From contig NZ_PJJS01000047.1 in the NCBI RefSeq assembly GCF_002929845.1, positions 51,640-115,639 on the forward strand: DNA of 64,000 bases, written 5' to 3'. Shown here one piece after another: positions 7,989 to 16,089 of the stretch; the first letter of the stretch is position 1; each line of letters starts with the position of its first letter. This stretch comes from Cryobacterium sp. M96 (GTDB lineage Bacteria > Actinomycetota > Actinomycetes > Actinomycetales > Microbacteriaceae). The notes under the pieces are model-generated. The model saw only the letters and a list, made by a program, of their open reading frames with translations, was not told the DNA's origin and made no database searches. The position numbers were made by a program, and so were the translations under genes.

Positions 7989-8870
7989 TTGACGAACCAA
8001 AACGACAACCCAAGGACGAAATACATCACCGGCGGCAACCCCAAGCAGGAACAGAGTCAACCCGGCCTGACCGAGGCGACTAAGCCCCACCCGGATCGTG
8101 GCGAAGACACCTACCATGGCGCCGGAAAACTTGTCGGGAGGCGGGCACTCATCACAGGCGGCGACTCAGGCATCGGCCGGGCCGTGGCCATCGCCTACGC
8201 CAAAGATGGTGCCGATATTGCGATCTCCTACCTGCCTGACGAACAGACGGATGCCGAATTCACGGCAGAGCAGATCCGGGCCGCCGGCCGCACCGTCCTG
8301 CTCATCCCGGGCGACATCCGCGAGGAAACCCACTGCGTCAACCTCGTAAAGGATACCGTGGCAACCCTCGGCGGCTTGGATATCCTGGTGCTCAACGCCG
8401 CCTACCAAAAAAACCGGAACGGTCCAGAAAACCTGTCAACGGCAGAATTCGACCGGGTCTTCAAAACCAATCTTTATGCGACTCTGTGGATCGCGCGCAC
8501 CGCCATCCCGCACCTCTGGCCGGGAGCATCGATCATCTCCACGTCATCAATCCCGGCATCGAGCCCCGCACAGGTGTTGATCGACTATGCCATGACCAAA
8601 GCCGCACTCGTAGCGTTCACACGGGCGCTCGCCCAAGAATTAGGCCCAGCCGGGGTTCGGGTCAACGCAGTCGCGCCCGGGCCAGTCTGGACGCCGCTTA
8701 TCCCCGTAACTTCATGGCCAGACAAGCTGTCCACTCTCGGTCGGGAAACCCCACTGGGCCAGGCAGGACAAACAGCCGAACTCGCCGCCGCCTACGTTTT
8801 CCTAGCCTCACCCGAAGCGTCCTACATTTCAGGTTCCGTAGTGCCCATAACGCGCAGCCGCAGTTTCTAA
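7989..8870 (+). CDS. SDR family oxidoreductase, general-stress type
   Basis: A 293-residue short-chain dehydrogenase of the long N-terminal subgroup found among general stress proteins (YhxC/GsiB-neighbour type). A leader with a KYITGG motif precedes the NAD(P) loop TGGDSGIGRA (near residue 55). The catalytic set is present: LNAAY, the Ser strand ISTSSIPAS and YAMTK (Tyr/Lys). It ends with the expected SYISGSVVPIT, though the usual VTGG tail reads ITRSRSF. The TTG start at 7989 is chosen because it gives the family-length N terminus and follows an AGGGA site. The substrate is unknown. It lies 92 bases after the Asp23 run and may share its transcript. Confidence 0.85.
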   Translation: MTNQNDNPRTKYITGGNPKQEQSQPGLTEATKPHPDRGEDTYHGAGKLVGRRALITGGDSGIGRAVAIAYAKDGADIAISYLPDEQTDAEFTAEQIRAAGRTVLLIPGDIREETHCVNLVKDTVATLGGLDILVLNAAYQKNRNGPENLSTAEFDRVFKTNLYATLWIARTAIPHLWPGASIISTSSIPASSPAQVLIDYAMTKAALVAFTRALAQELGPAGVRVNAVAPGPVWTPLIPVTSWPDKLSTLGRETPLGQAGQTAELAAAYVFLASPEASYISGSVVPITRSRSF

Positions 8871-9380
8871 GAGTCGAGCGAAAACTCGGACCCTGTGGCG
8901 CACGCGCTACACGCAAGTCTACGAAAGAGCCCAGCCGTATTCCTGCTTCTAACGAGGATCGCGGCAATTGTGCGGATAGCCAAGTCAGCGAGATTGATTC
9001 AGCGGACACGGGATTACGCTTTTTTTTTTGAGGCTCCTGACTCTTCCGTGGGTCGGCTCCGGCCGGCTATTGTCGCTCCGAACACTTCGGCCACCGCCGT
9101 CCTCGCGATAGTTACGGTCGCACAGGCGTTACCCGCCACATACGGCGCACCCGTGTGGTTCCGACAGGGTCGTGGCCTGCCTGACTCCGTTACTGAGGGA
9201 CTACAACTTACGGTTTCAAAATAACTACATCAACTGCAAAATGGTCCACTCGTTTAAGTGCATCAGAGCCACACCTGATCTCCCCGGTGACCAGTGCGCA
9301 GCAGCGCAGCAGAGATTTCAGCCTGGGGATTGTCGAAACCTGCCGTCAACAACGCAGACGAGTGGTGAAAATAATTACCT
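8871..9380. other. Intergenic stretch without a recognisable gene
   Basis: No open frame here has a recognisable product or ribosome site. A run of ten T (9020-9029) follows a weak AGCG...CGCT pairing (9001-9020) and may end the SDR transcript on the plus strand. The base composition is visibly more AT-rich near 9190-9430 than in the flanking genes. Confidence 0.4.
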
Positions 9381-9412
9381 CTTGACTCCTAAGTCTGTGA
9401 AAGCTATTTTCA
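9381..9412 (+). promoter_or_regulatory. Candidate promoter/operator for the EIIBC gene
   Basis: A TTGACT hexamer begins at 9382. An inverted repeat TGAAA-gctat-TTTCA (9398-9412) lies about 90 bases before the EIIBC start. It could be the operator through which the RpiR-type regulator (750) controls the permease, but its sequence differs from the palindrome at 688-702, so another regulator is possible. Confidence 0.35.
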
Positions 9413-9498
9413 TATTACGACATAATTTTGTAGCCCGGGTTCTCCATCCCGCTAGGAGCCCCGTGCAACCCCGCACTTTGCTCGAAAGGACATCAGTC

Positions 9499-11031
9499 AT
9501 GGCCGACTCACGAGTCATCGCAGACCAGTTGCTCATTGGTCTGGGCGGCGCCGAGAACATCATCGACGTCGAGAAATGTATGACCCGATTGCGTGTCGGC
9601 GTCCGTGACCAGGATCGAGTCGATGTCGCCGCACTGCGTGCGATCGCCGGGGTGCTCGCCGCGCTGCCCGGCGATAACTGCCAGATCGTGCTAGGCCCGG
9701 GTCTGGTCGACCGGGTGGCCATCGACGTGGAGTCGGCCCTCAGCGCCGCCCGCGCGGAAGGGTCGGCTGCCTCCTCGGCCGCTCAGCTGGCCGACAAAGG
9801 TGCGGCCATCCGGCAACAGAACAAGCAGCGCAACAACACCCCGGTCAAGAACGCTCTGAGGCGCATCTCCAACATCTTCGTCCCACTGATCCCCGCGCTG
9901 ATCGCCTGCGGACTCATCGCCGGCATCAACGGAATCCTGACCAACCTGGCCACAAGCGGCCAGGTTCCGTGGTTGGCCACCCTGTCTCCGATCTTCAGCG
10001 TCATGTCCAGCGGGTTCTTCGCCCTACTCGCCGTGTTCGTTGCGATGAACGCTGCCAAAGAGTTTGGCGGCACACCCATCATCGGCGGCGTTATCGGGGG
10101 AATCATTGTGGCTCCTGGAGTCGCAAACATCGTCGTCTGGGGTCAGCAACTGGCCCCCGGCCAGGGAGGGGTTCTCGGCGCCATGGCCGCCGCCATCCTG
10201 GGCGCCTACGTCGAGCGGTGGGCCCGCAGATGGGCGCCCGACGTGCTCGCCTTGTTCATCGTGCCCACGTCGACCGTGCTGATCGCCGGCCTCGCCGCCC
10301 TGTTCCTCCTGATGCCGGCCGCCGGCTGGGTGTCTATCCAGATCGGTATCGGCGCCACCTGGCTGCTGAGCACTGCGGGTGTCTTCGCTGGCTTCGTCCT
10401 CGGCGGGCTGTTCCTGCCGTTGGTGATGACCGGGTTGCACCAAACACTCACCCCTATCCACACCACCCTGATCGAACAGGTCGGTTACACCACCCTGCTG
10501 CCGGTCCTGGCCATGGGCGGCGCCGGCCAAATCGGTGCCGCCATCGCCGTGTTCTTCAGGCTCCGCCGCAACACCAGCATCGGACGTACCATCAAGAGTG
10601 CACTGCCCGCAGGATTCCTCGGCGTTGGCGAGCCACTCATCTACGGCGTCACCCTGCCGCTGGGCCGCCCCTTCATCACCGCTTGCATCGGCGGCGCATT
10701 CGGCGGCGCAGTAATCGGCCTATTCGATCAGCTCGGCTACACCGTCGGCGCGATCGCCATCGGCGCCAGTGACGTCTCGCTGTTCCCACTGCTCCAGGGC
10801 AGCCAGGGCTGGGGCGCCGCCGCACTCGGCTACGCTTGCGGCCTGATCGTCGCCTACACCGTGGGATTCTTCGCCACCTGGTTCTTCGGGTTCACCCGCG
10901 ACCAGCTGGTACGCCTGAACACCGACGACACTATCGACGCAGGATTGGTGCCCGCCGACGACGTCCCAGAGGGGACGGACGACCCCGCCGATCAGATCCC
11001 CACCCTGGCCGGCTCCCACCACCGCTCCTGA
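9499..11031 (+). CDS. murP: PTS EIIBC transporter, glucose/GlcNAc/MurNAc family
   Basis: A 510-residue PTS permease. The EIIB domain is N-terminal (about 1-90), with its phosphocysteine at Cys27 in VEKCMTRLRV. A linker leads to the EIIC domain (about 110-490) with some ten membrane helices and the conserved sugar-site motif GVGEPLIYGVTLPLGRP. This B-C order matches MurP-type MurNAc permeases. Together with murQ it would bring in MurNAc as the 6-phosphate. It has no EIIA domain, and the linked EIIA gene at 2757 is broken. ATG 9499 follows AAAGGA (9485-9490). The symbol rests on context with murQ; GlcNAc or glucose specificity cannot be excluded. Confidence 0.8.
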   Translation: MADSRVIADQLLIGLGGAENIIDVEKCMTRLRVGVRDQDRVDVAALRAIAGVLAALPGDNCQIVLGPGLVDRVAIDVESALSAARAEGSAASSAAQLADKGAAIRQQNKQRNNTPVKNALRRISNIFVPLIPALIACGLIAGINGILTNLATSGQVPWLATLSPIFSVMSSGFFALLAVFVAMNAAKEFGGTPIIGGVIGGIIVAPGVANIVVWGQQLAPGQGGVLGAMAAAILGAYVERWARRWAPDVLALFIVPTSTVLIAGLAALFLLMPAAGWVSIQIGIGATWLLSTAGVFAGFVLGGLFLPLVMTGLHQTLTPIHTTLIEQVGYTTLLPVLAMGGAGQIGAAIAVFFRLRRNTSIGRTIKSALPAGFLGVGEPLIYGVTLPLGRPFITACIGGAFGGAVIGLFDQLGYTVGAIAIGASDVSLFPLLQGSQGWGAAALGYACGLIVAYTVGFFATWFFGFTRDQLVRLNTDDTIDAGLVPADDVPEGTDDPADQIPTLAGSHHRS

Positions 11032-11567
11032 AATCTCAGCTCTCGCCTACTTCGAACACCGCCCCCGACGTACTCTCAGGGGCAGGCGTTGTGTTGCCGC
11101 CCACCGCTATCTCCCAGGGTGGTACGAGAACCGAGTGAGATTGCGGGTGTCGCAGGCGCGAAAGCGAATTCCGCGGCCGAGCGATTCATAGGCGGTCTGA
11201 CTTGTCGCGACCAGGCTCACCAGGTATCCGCACTCGGCGATGTGCCGCGAGTCGGGTGCACAGTTAGCTCTCGCTCCCATCACCTCGAGCACCTGCCGGC
11301 GGATCTGCCCTGCGGAATAGGCCACGGCGCCGTGTGCGTCGGGGACCGCACAGCCCGTGATGATCAACAGCCTCACAGCACCAGTCTGGGCGGGCGCTAT
11401 AAACAGCCCAAGGCCCCCACCAGACCTAGCACCACCCAAACACGCCACTGGTGGACCCGGCGGCGTAGCTTTGGCCGTGGTTAGTGGACACAGGGTTATC
11501 CGGCTTGAACGAAGACCTCATTCTGGTGAGGAGACTTACCCCAGGCGCGTGGACGAAGTGGGGATGC
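11032..11567. other. Intergenic stretch with one doubtful minus-strand frame
   Basis: A frame on the minus strand at 11107-11448 could encode 113 residues containing AYSAGQIRRQVLEVMGARA and IAECGYLVSLVATSQTAYES, which has the look of real protein. It has no convincing ribosome site and no family I recognise. It may be a gene remnant. Nothing else is visible in this stretch. Confidence 0.25.
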
Positions 11568-12023
11568 TCATTCCGTTATCCGATCAGTGGTGGGAAGCCA
11601 GGCGATCATTGTGGTGATCGCGCCGACCGCGGCCACGGCGATGCTCACTATGCGCCACGGCAGCGGCAGGATGGGGGAGCCGTGTTCGGAGACAACCGCC
11701 GCAAAAATTAGCAGCGCACTACCCACGCAGAAGGTGGCCGCGCACCACCACCGAGACCACCATGCTTTGCGCCATGCGCCAACGGACGCGATCGCCCACC
11801 CGACCACCCCGACCGCGAAGATGCTGTACAAGAAAATCCAGGGAACAATCGGGTCAGGGATCTTGCCAAACGGTTCGTAGAGCTCCTGGACGTGGGCGGC
11901 AATACTGTCACTACTCACTTGGTCGACAGCCATCAAGATGAGGGCCACTACCGTCCCAGCCAATCCCATACCAACACAGATCGACAACGCGACCTGCCGC
12001 GATGCCGTGCGTTCCGTCTTCAT
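11568..12023 (-). CDS. Small four-helix membrane protein
   Basis: A 151-residue protein with four membrane helices: ALSICVGMGLAGTVVALILM, IPDPIVPWIFLYSIFAVGVV, WWCAATFCVGSALLIFAAVV and WRIVSIAVAAVGAITTMIAW. No transport or enzymatic motif is visible. The start (complement of 12021-12023, MKTERTAS) is preferred over longer in-frame extensions because those enter the operator region. It is divergent from a TetR gene across a 95-base spacer rich in repeats, so it is probably the target of that repressor. Its function is unknown. Confidence 0.6.
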   Translation of the reverse strand: MKTERTASRQVALSICVGMGLAGTVVALILMAVDQVSSDSIAAHVQELYEPFGKIPDPIVPWIFLYSIFAVGVVGWAIASVGAWRKAWWSRWWCAATFCVGSALLIFAAVVSEHGSPILPLPWRIVSIAVAAVGAITTMIAWLPTTDRITE

Positions 12024-12039
12024 AACACCCCATTCGACA

Positions 12040-12099
12040 GTGACTATCAGTTGATTGTGACTATATAAAATTATGGCACTGCAAGTCAAATGCAAGTCA
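12040..12099. promoter_or_regulatory. Divergent operator region between the membrane protein and TetR genes
   Basis: GTGACTAT occurs twice (12040-12047, 12057-12064) and TGCAAGTCA twice (12080-12088, 12091-12099). GTGAC and GTCAC are complementary, so the region offers several inverted half-sites. Between them lies the AT-rich TATATAAAATTAT, suitable for a -10. This is a plausible TetR operator controlling both directions. Confidence 0.5.
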
Positions 12100-12118
12100 C
12101 TAGTATTATCATGGGGAG

Positions 12119-12694
12119 ATGGCATTAGGATTGCGGGATCGCAAGCGACGCGCGGCGATGCGTCACATTCAACAGATAGCGTTGGACTTGTTCGACGAGC
12201 GTGGCTTCCAGCACGTAATAGTCGAGAACATTGCAGAAGCTGCCGAGGTTTCTCCTTCTACGGTCTACCGATACTTCGGCACCAAGGAAGGGATCGTCCT
12301 TGCCGATGACTTCGACACCCTGAGCGAGGCCGAACTTGCTGCTGTCATCGACGTCACTGACCTACTCGGCACGGTGCGCGCCATCGTGGCTCGGTTTGAG
12401 CCAGCACCTGATCAGCACATCCCGGAGGGGAGCCTTGCGCGTCGACGCATCCGTTACTTCTTCGACGAACCATCCGTCCGCAGGTCTTCCTACGAGATGC
12501 TGGCCAACGCAGTCGATCGGATCGCTCCAATCCTCGCCGCATCCGGTGGACTCACCACCTCGGAAGCACACATCAAGTCGTCTGCCTTAGTCTTCGGCTA
12601 CTTCTCCGCACTTGAACAATGGCACCGCAACCCGGCAGGCCGCTCAATCTCGAGTGCACTCGATGACGCACTCGGAGTCCTAAGCCGCCTATAA
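12119..12694 (+). CDS. TetR family transcriptional regulator
   Basis: A 191-residue repressor. The N-terminal HTH is intact: MRHIQQIALDLFDERGFQHV, then VENIAEAAEVSPSTVYRYFG (recognition helix and the typical YRYFGTKE end). The C-terminal ligand domain (about 75-190) is not recognisable to a specific subgroup; it ends ALEQWHRNPAGRSI, common in actinobacterial TetR proteins. The ATG at 12119 follows GGGGAGA. It is transcribed away from the small membrane-protein gene and probably controls it and itself. Confidence 0.85.
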   Translation: MALGLRDRKRRAAMRHIQQIALDLFDERGFQHVIVENIAEAAEVSPSTVYRYFGTKEGIVLADDFDTLSEAELAAVIDVTDLLGTVRAIVARFEPAPDQHIPEGSLARRRIRYFFDEPSVRRSSYEMLANAVDRIAPILAASGGLTTSEAHIKSSALVFGYFSALEQWHRNPAGRSISSALDDALGVLSRL

Positions 12695-13025
12695 CGACGC
12701 GAGACGCGGTGCCCGCGAACGCGGGTCCCTACGGTTGTGCTGGCGTAGCCGCCATCATTTAGAGCGATACCACTTTACAATCTCTGTGCCGCGAAGCAGC
12801 TCCACCGGGAAATGGCTCCGACGGCTGCGCCGCTATTTCGTCGCGTTCCGAAAGGGCATGAGCTTGGTTGTGCAAGGTGCTGTCTCCGTGCCGGGGCCGG
12901 GGACAGGGAAGCTCAGCGTGGAAGCGGGGCCACTGTCACGCCGGAGCTTGGACTGAGACTATTCCTAGGTGACCTCATCCCAACGGGGGCTTGAATACCC
13001 AGCGGGGTGGGGGAAAAGTGAGCTC
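12695..13025. other. Intergenic stretch, nothing recognisable
   Basis: Short open frames exist, but none has a ribosome site or protein-like sequence. It separates the intact TetR gene from a series of gene fragments and marks the start of the decayed right end of the accessory region. Confidence 0.4.
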
Positions 13026-13316
13026 ATGAGGCGAATCTCCTCCAGCGGGGCATCTTTCCTCACCGCTGATGCCCTCTCCGGCGCACTTTTCCACCTCGTC
13101 ACCGCCCTCGGCATTAGTCAGACAACCGAATCACTCAACCTGCCCACGGTCAATATCACCGGGAAACGATCTTCGTGAAACTAATCGCGGGGCCCATGAG
13201 CGAGCTGATCAGCGCCCCCGAGAACTCCCTGTGGGACGAACCGGACATCAGCGAAGTTCTCGCATTCTTCCAAGGCCGCATTCCTGAAGACCTGACCAAG
13301 ACTGTCTCCGCGGATG
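13026..13316 (+). pseudogene. Split hypothetical gene
   Basis: ATG 13026 opens a frame with GASFLTADALSGALFHLVTA and TTESLNLPTVNITGKRSS, then a TGA. A GTG overlapping that stop (13175) opens a second frame, KLIAGPMSELISAPENSLWD and EPDISEVLAFFQGRI. The two halves read naturally as one protein of about 100 residues joined across a frameshift near 13170. I do not recognise the family. It might instead be two coupled tiny genes. Sequence after about 13316 no longer looks coherent. Confidence 0.3.
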
Positions 13317-13323
13317 GAATCAC

Positions 13324-13650
13324 CTACGCGACCTCGCCCAGGTGCTGCCACCGGTTCTCCGGGCTCAGCAGGCCCGCGCCCACCAGATCGAGCGCGGAAC
13401 GGTGATCGGCCCGGTTCGTGCTGGCTCGCGGATACCGCGGCCACAACCGCTCACCCGGCGTGCTCGCCCCAAACAACGGCCGGCTCGATACATGCGGGCG
13501 CCGCGGCCGAGATCTGGGCGTTGACATCATGGTGGTCAGTGCGGCTTGCCACCACGCCCACACCTCCCGCTCGATCCGATACCGCTCCGCCCGAGCCAAC
13601 AGGGTTCCCAGCACGTTGAGCTGCAGGGCCGCCTGGTTCCGAAGATATCG
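13324..13650 (-). pseudogene. Unrecognised coding remnant on the minus strand
   Basis: The minus strand reads RNQAALQLNVLGTLLARAER, YRIEREVWAWWQAALTTM, PRRPHVSSRPLFGAS, RLWPRYPRASTNRADHRSAL and ends GLLSPENRWQHLGEVA with a stop at 13324. The composition (RIEREVWAWW, RADHRSA) looks like real protein, recalling hypothetical proteins of actinobacterial plasmids. There is no start codon with a ribosome site, and the upstream end runs into the transposase remnant, so it seems truncated. Function unknown. Confidence 0.35.
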
Positions 13651-14035
13651 GGTGCATCAACATGCGACGAACCTTCCGCGCATCACGGGGACCCTGTCGA
13701 AGTACACGAATCTGTTGGAAGAGCCTCCTAATCATGCCAGTGGCCGCTCTCGCGGCGGTTTGACCACCAAGATTCATCAGCTTTGCGACGGAAAAATGCG
13801 CCCGCTTGTGGTTCTTCTGCGCACCGGGCAGGGATTCGCCAATGCTCACGGAGATTATGGCTTCGCTCAGCGTCGACCGGATCGGCCCGGGACGGGCCCG
13901 CACTCGACCCGACCGGGTGCTGGCAGACAAGGCCTACTCGGCCAAAGCGCACCGGGCCATGCTGCGAAAACGCAATATCCAGGTCGTCATTTCGGAACGC
14001 TACGACCAGATTCGTAGCGTGGGGTCGATTGATTG
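13650..14035 (+). pseudogene. IS5-family transposase remnant
   Basis: The C-terminal half of an IS5/IS427-type DDE transposase. One frame reads VHQHATNLPRITGTL (catalytic-region start) and ASGRSRGGLTTKIHQLCDGK (the conserved GRSRGGLTTKIH motif). Near 13845 the sequence jumps frame to SVDRIGPGRARTRPDRVLAD, KAYSAKAHRAMLRKRNI and VVISERYDQ, then a stop at 14033-14035. The N terminus is missing and no terminal inverted repeats are evident. It is a dead insertion sequence immediately inside the presumed right junction of the accessory region. Confidence 0.75.
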
Positions 14036-14060
14036 AATCGGAACGATTGTGATGATTGTG

Positions 14061-14090
14061 TCGCGGGTTCAATTTCCGCTCTCGCTACCA
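14061..14090 (+). other. tRNA/tmRNA 3'-end fragment, candidate attachment site
   Basis: The sequence can be read as a T arm (GCGGG, loop TTCAATT, TCCGC at 14063-14079), then a 7-base acceptor strand TCTCGCT, a discriminator A and CCA ending at 14090. No matching 5' half is found upstream, so it is only the 3' end. Integrative elements that enter a tRNA or tmRNA gene leave exactly such a duplicate at one border. The terminator directly after it supports this being the original gene tail. The identity of the RNA is uncertain; a methionine-type tRNA or tmRNA is possible. Confidence 0.5.
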
Positions 14091-14099
14091 GAACGTATG

Positions 14100-14136
14100 A
14101 CGAAGGCCCTGCTTCAGGCGGGGCCTTCGTCGTTTC
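14100..14136 (+). terminator. Rho-independent terminator after the tRNA-like end
   Basis: A perfect 10-bp stem ACGAAGGCCC (14100-14109) / GGGCCTTCGT (14121-14130) is followed by CGTTT. It lies 10 bases after the CCA end and may be the native terminator of the tRNA or tmRNA gene whose 3' end is seen here. Confidence 0.7.
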
Positions 14137-14187
14137 CCGACGCGCGTAGCAGTCGCACGTGGCAGTCGCTCGATTCAGCCGCACGGG

Positions 14188-15906
14188 TCACGCGCGGCTG
14201 CGGGTCACGAGCGAATCCACGAACGCCGAAACCAGCAGCACCACGGAGCCGGCACCCAGGCTGAACCCGGCCGTCACCGTGCTGATGACCCCCGGGTCCG
14301 CCGGTGCGGGTGTCGTGAGGTAGACCAGGGACATCACCCCGGCGGCCCCGCCGACCAGGGCCAGCAGGCTCTGCCGCACCAGCCCGGTGAGCAGCCGCCG
14401 GTCGCTCTGATCCGCGAGCAGCCGCACATTGACGTTGAGGTTGCCCATCTCGAGGGCCTGCCCGATCTGGTCGAAACGCCGGGGGAGCCGGCGCACGCTA
14501 GGCAGCAGGGCCAGAAGCTCGGTGGTCAGGAGTTCGCGCACGTTGGCCGGCGCCATCTGGTCGCGGATCTGTACGCTCGCCAGCCTGCGGGACTCCTCGA
14601 GCAGGTCGAACTCCGGCATGCTGGAGCGCAGGGTGCCCTCGAGCACCGCGAACGCCCGCGCCGCCGCTACGAACTCGGCGGGGATTCCCACGCCGTACCG
14701 GGTGAGGATAGCCACCAGGACATCCACGGTCAGCACGCTGACCCGCGCGCCGGGCCCCAACTCGAACGTGATGAACGCGCTCAGCTCGCGGCGGAACGCC
14801 TTCTCGTCCGCACCGTCCCGCAGCGGGGCGACTTTGAGGAGCCCGTCGGCGATGAGCTGGGTGTCGGACTGGAGGAAAGCGATCAGCAGCTCCTGGATCG
14901 TCTCCCGCAGCTGCAGGTCGAGCCGGCCCACCGATCCGAAGTCGACTAGCGCGGGGGTGCCGTCGGCCAGCAGCATGATGTTGCCGGGGTGCAGGTCGGC
15001 GTGGAAGACGCCGTCGAAGACGATCTGGCGCACGAAGGCGCTGAGCACGGTGCGCATGGCGGCGCCGAGCTCGGCCCGAGGCGCGTCGGACGTCTCGTTC
15101 AGGTCGCTGAACGTGTCGCCGACCAGGTACTCCATCACCAGCACGCGATCGCTGGACAGAGACTCGAACAGCTCGGGGAAACGCAGGTCGCCGGCCCGCG
15201 GGCCGCGCAGCTGGAGGGCGCGCATGGCCGAGAGGTTCAGCGCCTCCAGCCGGAAGTCCAGTTGGCGCACGAGGTCGGCCGCATAGTCCTCGGCGACCGC
15301 CTTGATGCCCAGAGTTCTGGCCTGCGGAGACGTCAGGCTCATCAGGTTCGTCACCCGCACGGCGATGGCGACGTCGCGCCGCAGCTCCGGCACGATCCCG
15401 GGCCGCTGCACCTTGACGGCCACCACAGTGCCGTTCATCAGGGTCGCCCGGTGCACCTGGCCGATGGAGGCCGCGGCGATGGGGTCGGGATCGAAGCTGG
15501 CGAAGACGCCGGCGAGGGGTCCGCCGAACTCCTCCTCCAGCATCCGTTCGACCTCGCCCCAGGGGGCAGGCTTCACGCTCTGCTGAAGCGTCGCGAGGGC
15601 CCGGGCGAATTCCGGGGGCAGGAAGTCGGATCGGGTGGAGAGCAGCTGGCCCATCTTGACGAAGGCTCCACCGGCCTCCTCCAGCGCGGCCCGCAGACCC
15701 TCGGCCTGCACGGCGCGAACGGCTGCCCCGCTCGGGTTGGTCGTGAAGTCGAGCCGCCGCACCGGCAGCAGTCCATTCTTCCGGGCGATACGCACGAGTT
15801 CGGCGAAGCGGCGGCCGCGCTGCAGGAAGGGCCGCGGGGGAGCCGGGCGGCTCCGCTCGGTGGCCAGAGTCAGTTTCGGAAGGGTGATGCCGCGTGCGCC
15901 GGCCAC
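14188..15906 (-). CDS. ABC1 kinase family protein (AarF/UbiB type)
   Basis: A 572-residue atypical kinase. The family signatures are clear: GGAFVKMGQLLSTRSDFLPP (the KxGQ motif that replaces the P-loop), AAASIGQVHRATLMNGT, the ATP-site lysine in VAVKVQRPGIV, HADLHPGNIML (catalytic-loop equivalent) and LVDFGSVGRLD (metal site). The last 60 residues form two membrane helices (LLALVGGAAGVMSLVYL, GAGSVVLLVSAFVDSL). UbiB-type proteins assist isoprenoid quinone or lipid metabolism at the membrane; the substrate in actinomycetes is not settled. The start is a GTG at 15906. It is the first intact gene beyond the presumed island border. Confidence 0.88.
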   Translation of the reverse strand: MAGARGITLPKLTLATERSRPAPPRPFLQRGRRFAELVRIARKNGLLPVRRLDFTTNPSGAAVRAVQAEGLRAALEEAGGAFVKMGQLLSTRSDFLPPEFARALATLQQSVKPAPWGEVERMLEEEFGGPLAGVFASFDPDPIAAASIGQVHRATLMNGTVVAVKVQRPGIVPELRRDVAIAVRVTNLMSLTSPQARTLGIKAVAEDYAADLVRQLDFRLEALNLSAMRALQLRGPRAGDLRFPELFESLSSDRVLVMEYLVGDTFSDLNETSDAPRAELGAAMRTVLSAFVRQIVFDGVFHADLHPGNIMLLADGTPALVDFGSVGRLDLQLRETIQELLIAFLQSDTQLIADGLLKVAPLRDGADEKAFRRELSAFITFELGPGARVSVLTVDVLVAILTRYGVGIPAEFVAAARAFAVLEGTLRSSMPEFDLLEESRRLASVQIRDQMAPANVRELLTTELLALLPSVRRLPRRFDQIGQALEMGNLNVNVRLLADQSDRRLLTGLVRQSLLALVGGAAGVMSLVYLTTPAPADPGVISTVTAGFSLGAGSVVLLVSAFVDSLVTRSRA

Positions 15907-16089
15907 TGTTTCAGCTCTCTTGTCGCGCGCCGGCCGGAGTGGCGGGCGATCAGGACTTCAGCATGCCCGGTCAGGATGGGAGACGGGTGCGAACCGGGTG
16001 GCACGAGGGGGCACGGACAGATCTCGGCAGGGCTCGGCCGGTCGCCCTCGGTGCCGTGAGCCGCACCGCCGCGGGAGTACTCTGGCGAC

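Noticed and set aside
8895..9224. A 109-residue plus-strand frame after the SDR gene.
   Set aside because: No ribosome site, no protein-like pattern, and it crosses a ten-T run.
14041..14060. The bases before the T arm might form an anticodon arm (GATTGTGATGATTGT), making a complete tRNA.
   Set aside because: No 7-base loop with T33 and a paired stem fits, and no D arm or 5' acceptor strand is present, so only the 3' end is supported.
14989..16059. Long plus-strand frames opposite the ABC1 kinase gene.
   Set aside because: They are the complementary shadow of a clear kinase with intact motifs, rich in His, Arg and Gln as antisense frames of GC-rich genes usually are.
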